From contig JAZGFA010000046.1 in assembly GCA_036478975.1 (NCBI GenBank), forward strand, positions 1-15,406: a stretch of 15,406 bases of DNA, written 5' to 3'. Positions 14,403 to 15,406 of this stretch are shown piece by piece. The DNA comes from Robiginitomaculum sp036478975 (lineage in GTDB: Bacteria; Pseudomonadota; Alphaproteobacteria; Caulobacterales; Maricaulaceae). Position 1 is the first letter of the stretch. The number at the start of each line of letters is the position of its first letter. The position numbers and the translations under genes are program-made. The notes beneath the pieces are model-generated. The model was not told where the DNA came from, did not search any database, and was given only the letters and a program-made list of their open reading frames with translations.

Positions 14403-14438
14403 AACAACGCATATTTGCTCCCCGCTCTATGCGTTGTT
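14403..14438 (+). other. Perfect 11-bp stem-loop in the intergenic region
   Basis: AACAACGCATA (14403-14413) and TATGCGTTGTT (14428-14438) are exact reverse complements around a 14-nt pyrimidine-rich loop. There is no following T-run, so it does not look like the folD terminator. It would form at the 5' end of a transcript starting near 14406, or could be an operator or part of a small RNA. Confidence 0.6.
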
Positions 14439-14465
14439 GCAATTGTAATCCCTATTAATTCCCCT

Positions 14466-14478
14466 TGCCATTATGGCA
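14466..14478. repeat. Short palindrome upstream of the maoC-like gene
   Basis: TGCCATTATGGCA has perfect 6-bp arms around a single T. It lies 35 nt upstream of the next start codon. The loop is too short for a good RNA hairpin, so if functional it would be a DNA operator; chance occurrence is possible. Confidence 0.3.
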
Positions 14479-14512
14479 GTCTGGCGTAAATTACTCAAAA
14501 GCGTGAGGATTT

Positions 14513-14977
14513 ATGGCTGGCAAATGGTTTGATGAATTGGAAGTTGGGCAGGTGTTTAAACACGCCCTGCGCCGCACCATTACCGAAGCCGACAATGTGA
14601 TGTTTTGTGCCATGACCCATAATCCGGCGGCGCTCCACCTTGATGCCCATTATTGCGAGACCGAAACCGAATTTGGTCAGCGTCTGGTCAATAGCTATTT
14701 CACCCTTGGGCTTATGGTCGGCATTTCGGTTGGCGATACAACTATGGGCACGGCGGTGGCTAATTTAGGCATGAGCGACGCTAAGTTCCCCGCCCCGCTA
14801 TTTCACGGCGACACCGTGCATATTGAGACGGAAGTCATGGCCCTGCGCGCGTCGAAATCGCGGCCTGATCAAGGCATAGTCACCTTTGAGCATCGCGCCT
14901 ATAACCAGCGCGACGTGCTTGTCGCCATTTGTACCCGCGCGGGATTGCAGCGCAAACGCCCTATGTCAGAGGATTAA
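14513..14977 (+). CDS. MaoC-family (hotdog-fold) acyl-CoA hydratase/dehydratase
   Basis: This is a 154-residue single hotdog-domain protein of the MaoC type, whose members hydrate enoyl-CoA-like thioesters. The motif THNPAALHLDAHY (35-47) corresponds to the hydratase-2 motif (D-x-N-P-x-H), and FGQRLVNSYFTLGLMVGISV (54-73), FPAPLFHGDTVHIETEV (92-108) and SKSRPDQGIVTFEHRAYNQR (114-133) are like the short alphaproteobacterial MaoC proteins. The position of the catalytic aspartate in PhaJ-type enzymes appears to be Thr35, and there is an extra residue before the histidine, so the substrate or chemistry may differ; a substrate cannot be named. The ATG at 14513 has GAGG 4 nt upstream. Its TAA overlaps the next ATG by one base. 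Confidence 0.88.
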   Translation: MAGKWFDELEVGQVFKHALRRTITEADNVMFCAMTHNPAALHLDAHYCETETEFGQRLVNSYFTLGLMVGISVGDTTMGTAVANLGMSDAKFPAPLFHGDTVHIETEVMALRASKSRPDQGIVTFEHRAYNQRDVLVAICTRAGLQRKRPMSED

Positions 14978-15406
14978 TGGCCCTAAGCCTGCAGGTTTTA
15001 AGCACAATACGCCGGCTTACCCTTGGCGCAAGCGTGCTGTTTGCCGTGGCGATTACTGCCAAGGTCAGCCTTGAGACGGCCCATAAAGACCTGCTCGCCG
15101 ATAACTCCTTTGATTTTGATTACGTAGAGAAAACCCCGCCCAAGCCCAAACCCAAAGCGGCCGAGGCGGCGGATGGCGTGCTGGGCGCTATTTTCGATTT
15201 TTTCGGGCCACTCCTCAGCTATGTGTTTTGGGCCTTTGCTGTCGCGCTCGTAGCGTGGATATTGTACCATATCATCAAAGAAGCCATTCTTATAAAGCGG
15301 CAAAAAACCGTCAAAGCTGTAGACGAGGAGGCCCCCGCCCCCGTGCCCGCCTATCAGCCGAGCGCCCAGAGCGCCAATATATTACTCGCCGATGTGGACG
15401 CCCTCG
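14977..15406 (+). CDS. DUF4129-like membrane protein (partial, C-terminus beyond window)
   Basis: The frame opens at an ATG overlapping the maoC-like stop (TAATG), with a GAGG just upstream, and stays open to the right edge, giving 143 residues. The likely order is a first membrane segment or signal anchor (about 14-28), a Pro/Lys-rich linker with PPKPKPK (54-60), a second membrane helix (about 79-101, SYVFWAFAVALVAWILYHII), then a cytoplasmic linker and YQPSAQSANILLADVDAL (126-143). That last stretch resembles the start of the DUF4129 domain of alphaproteobacterial proteins usually encoded beside MoxR ATPase, DUF58 and DUF4350 genes. The family call rests on this short stretch; the missing remainder would settle it. 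Function of the family is not established. Confidence 0.65.
   Translation, partial: MALSLQVLSTIRRLTLGASVLFAVAITAKVSLETAHKDLLADNSFDFDYVEKTPPKPKPKAAEAADGVLGAIFDFFGPLLSYVFWAFAVALVAWILYHIIKEAILIKRQKTVKAVDEEAPAPVPAYQPSAQSANILLADVDAL

Noticed and set aside
14998..15303. Minus-strand open frame at the right end
   Set aside because: It lies opposite the better-supported membrane protein frame, which has a start coupled to the maoC-like gene and plausible helices.

Overview
The window reads as chromosomal DNA of an alphaproteobacterium. NuoF has the mitochondrial/alphaproteobacterial N-terminus, NuoC and NuoD are separate genes, and both the Moco proteins and the DUF4129-like fragment resemble alphaproteobacterial forms. 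The long Lys/Ala-rich tail on NuoE would suit a marine Maricaulales/Hyphomonadaceae-like lineage, but that placement is an inference from memory. Coding density is very high and many gene junctions overlap by 1-8 nt. I see no insertion sequence, phage gene, CRISPR array, rRNA or tRNA.

Layout: (1) 1-4540, minus strand: nuoA-B-C-D-E-F, the start of a complex I operon, with nuoF cut by the left edge. (2) 4685-6208, minus: glpD, FAD-dependent glycerol-3-phosphate dehydrogenase, overlapping moaC by 8 nt. (3) 6201-11065: a molybdenum cofactor (Moco) cluster, with moaD-moaE-moaB-moaC on minus (running on into glpD), moeA plus a TSUP-family membrane transporter on plus, and moaA on minus. The TSUP gene and moaA converge on one palindromic CTAG that supplies both stop codons. 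(4) 11066-13372: a 354-nt leader with an adenosylcobalamin riboswitch, then a BtuB-like TonB-dependent outer-membrane receptor. (5) 13429-14328: folD (one-carbon folate metabolism). (6) 14329-15406: an intergenic region with an FNR/FixK-like palindrome, a candidate -10 and a perfect 11-bp hairpin, then a MaoC-fold hydratase overlapping by 1 nt the start of a membrane protein resembling DUF4129, cut by the right edge.

How the genes fit together: NuoA-F and GlpD both feed electrons to quinone, from NADH and glycerol-3-phosphate. The Moco genes cover GTP to cPMP (MoaA, MoaC), sulfuration to molybdopterin (MoaD, MoaE), and adenylylation/metal insertion (MoaB family, MoeA). The nucleotide-adding MobA and molybdate transporter genes (modABC) are not in the window. 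The riboswitch should lower receptor expression when cobalamin is plentiful. Everything recognised is a known family; the less ordinary material lies in the control regions (the riboswitch expression platform and the anaerobox-like promoter) and in the TSUP transporter embedded among Moco genes.
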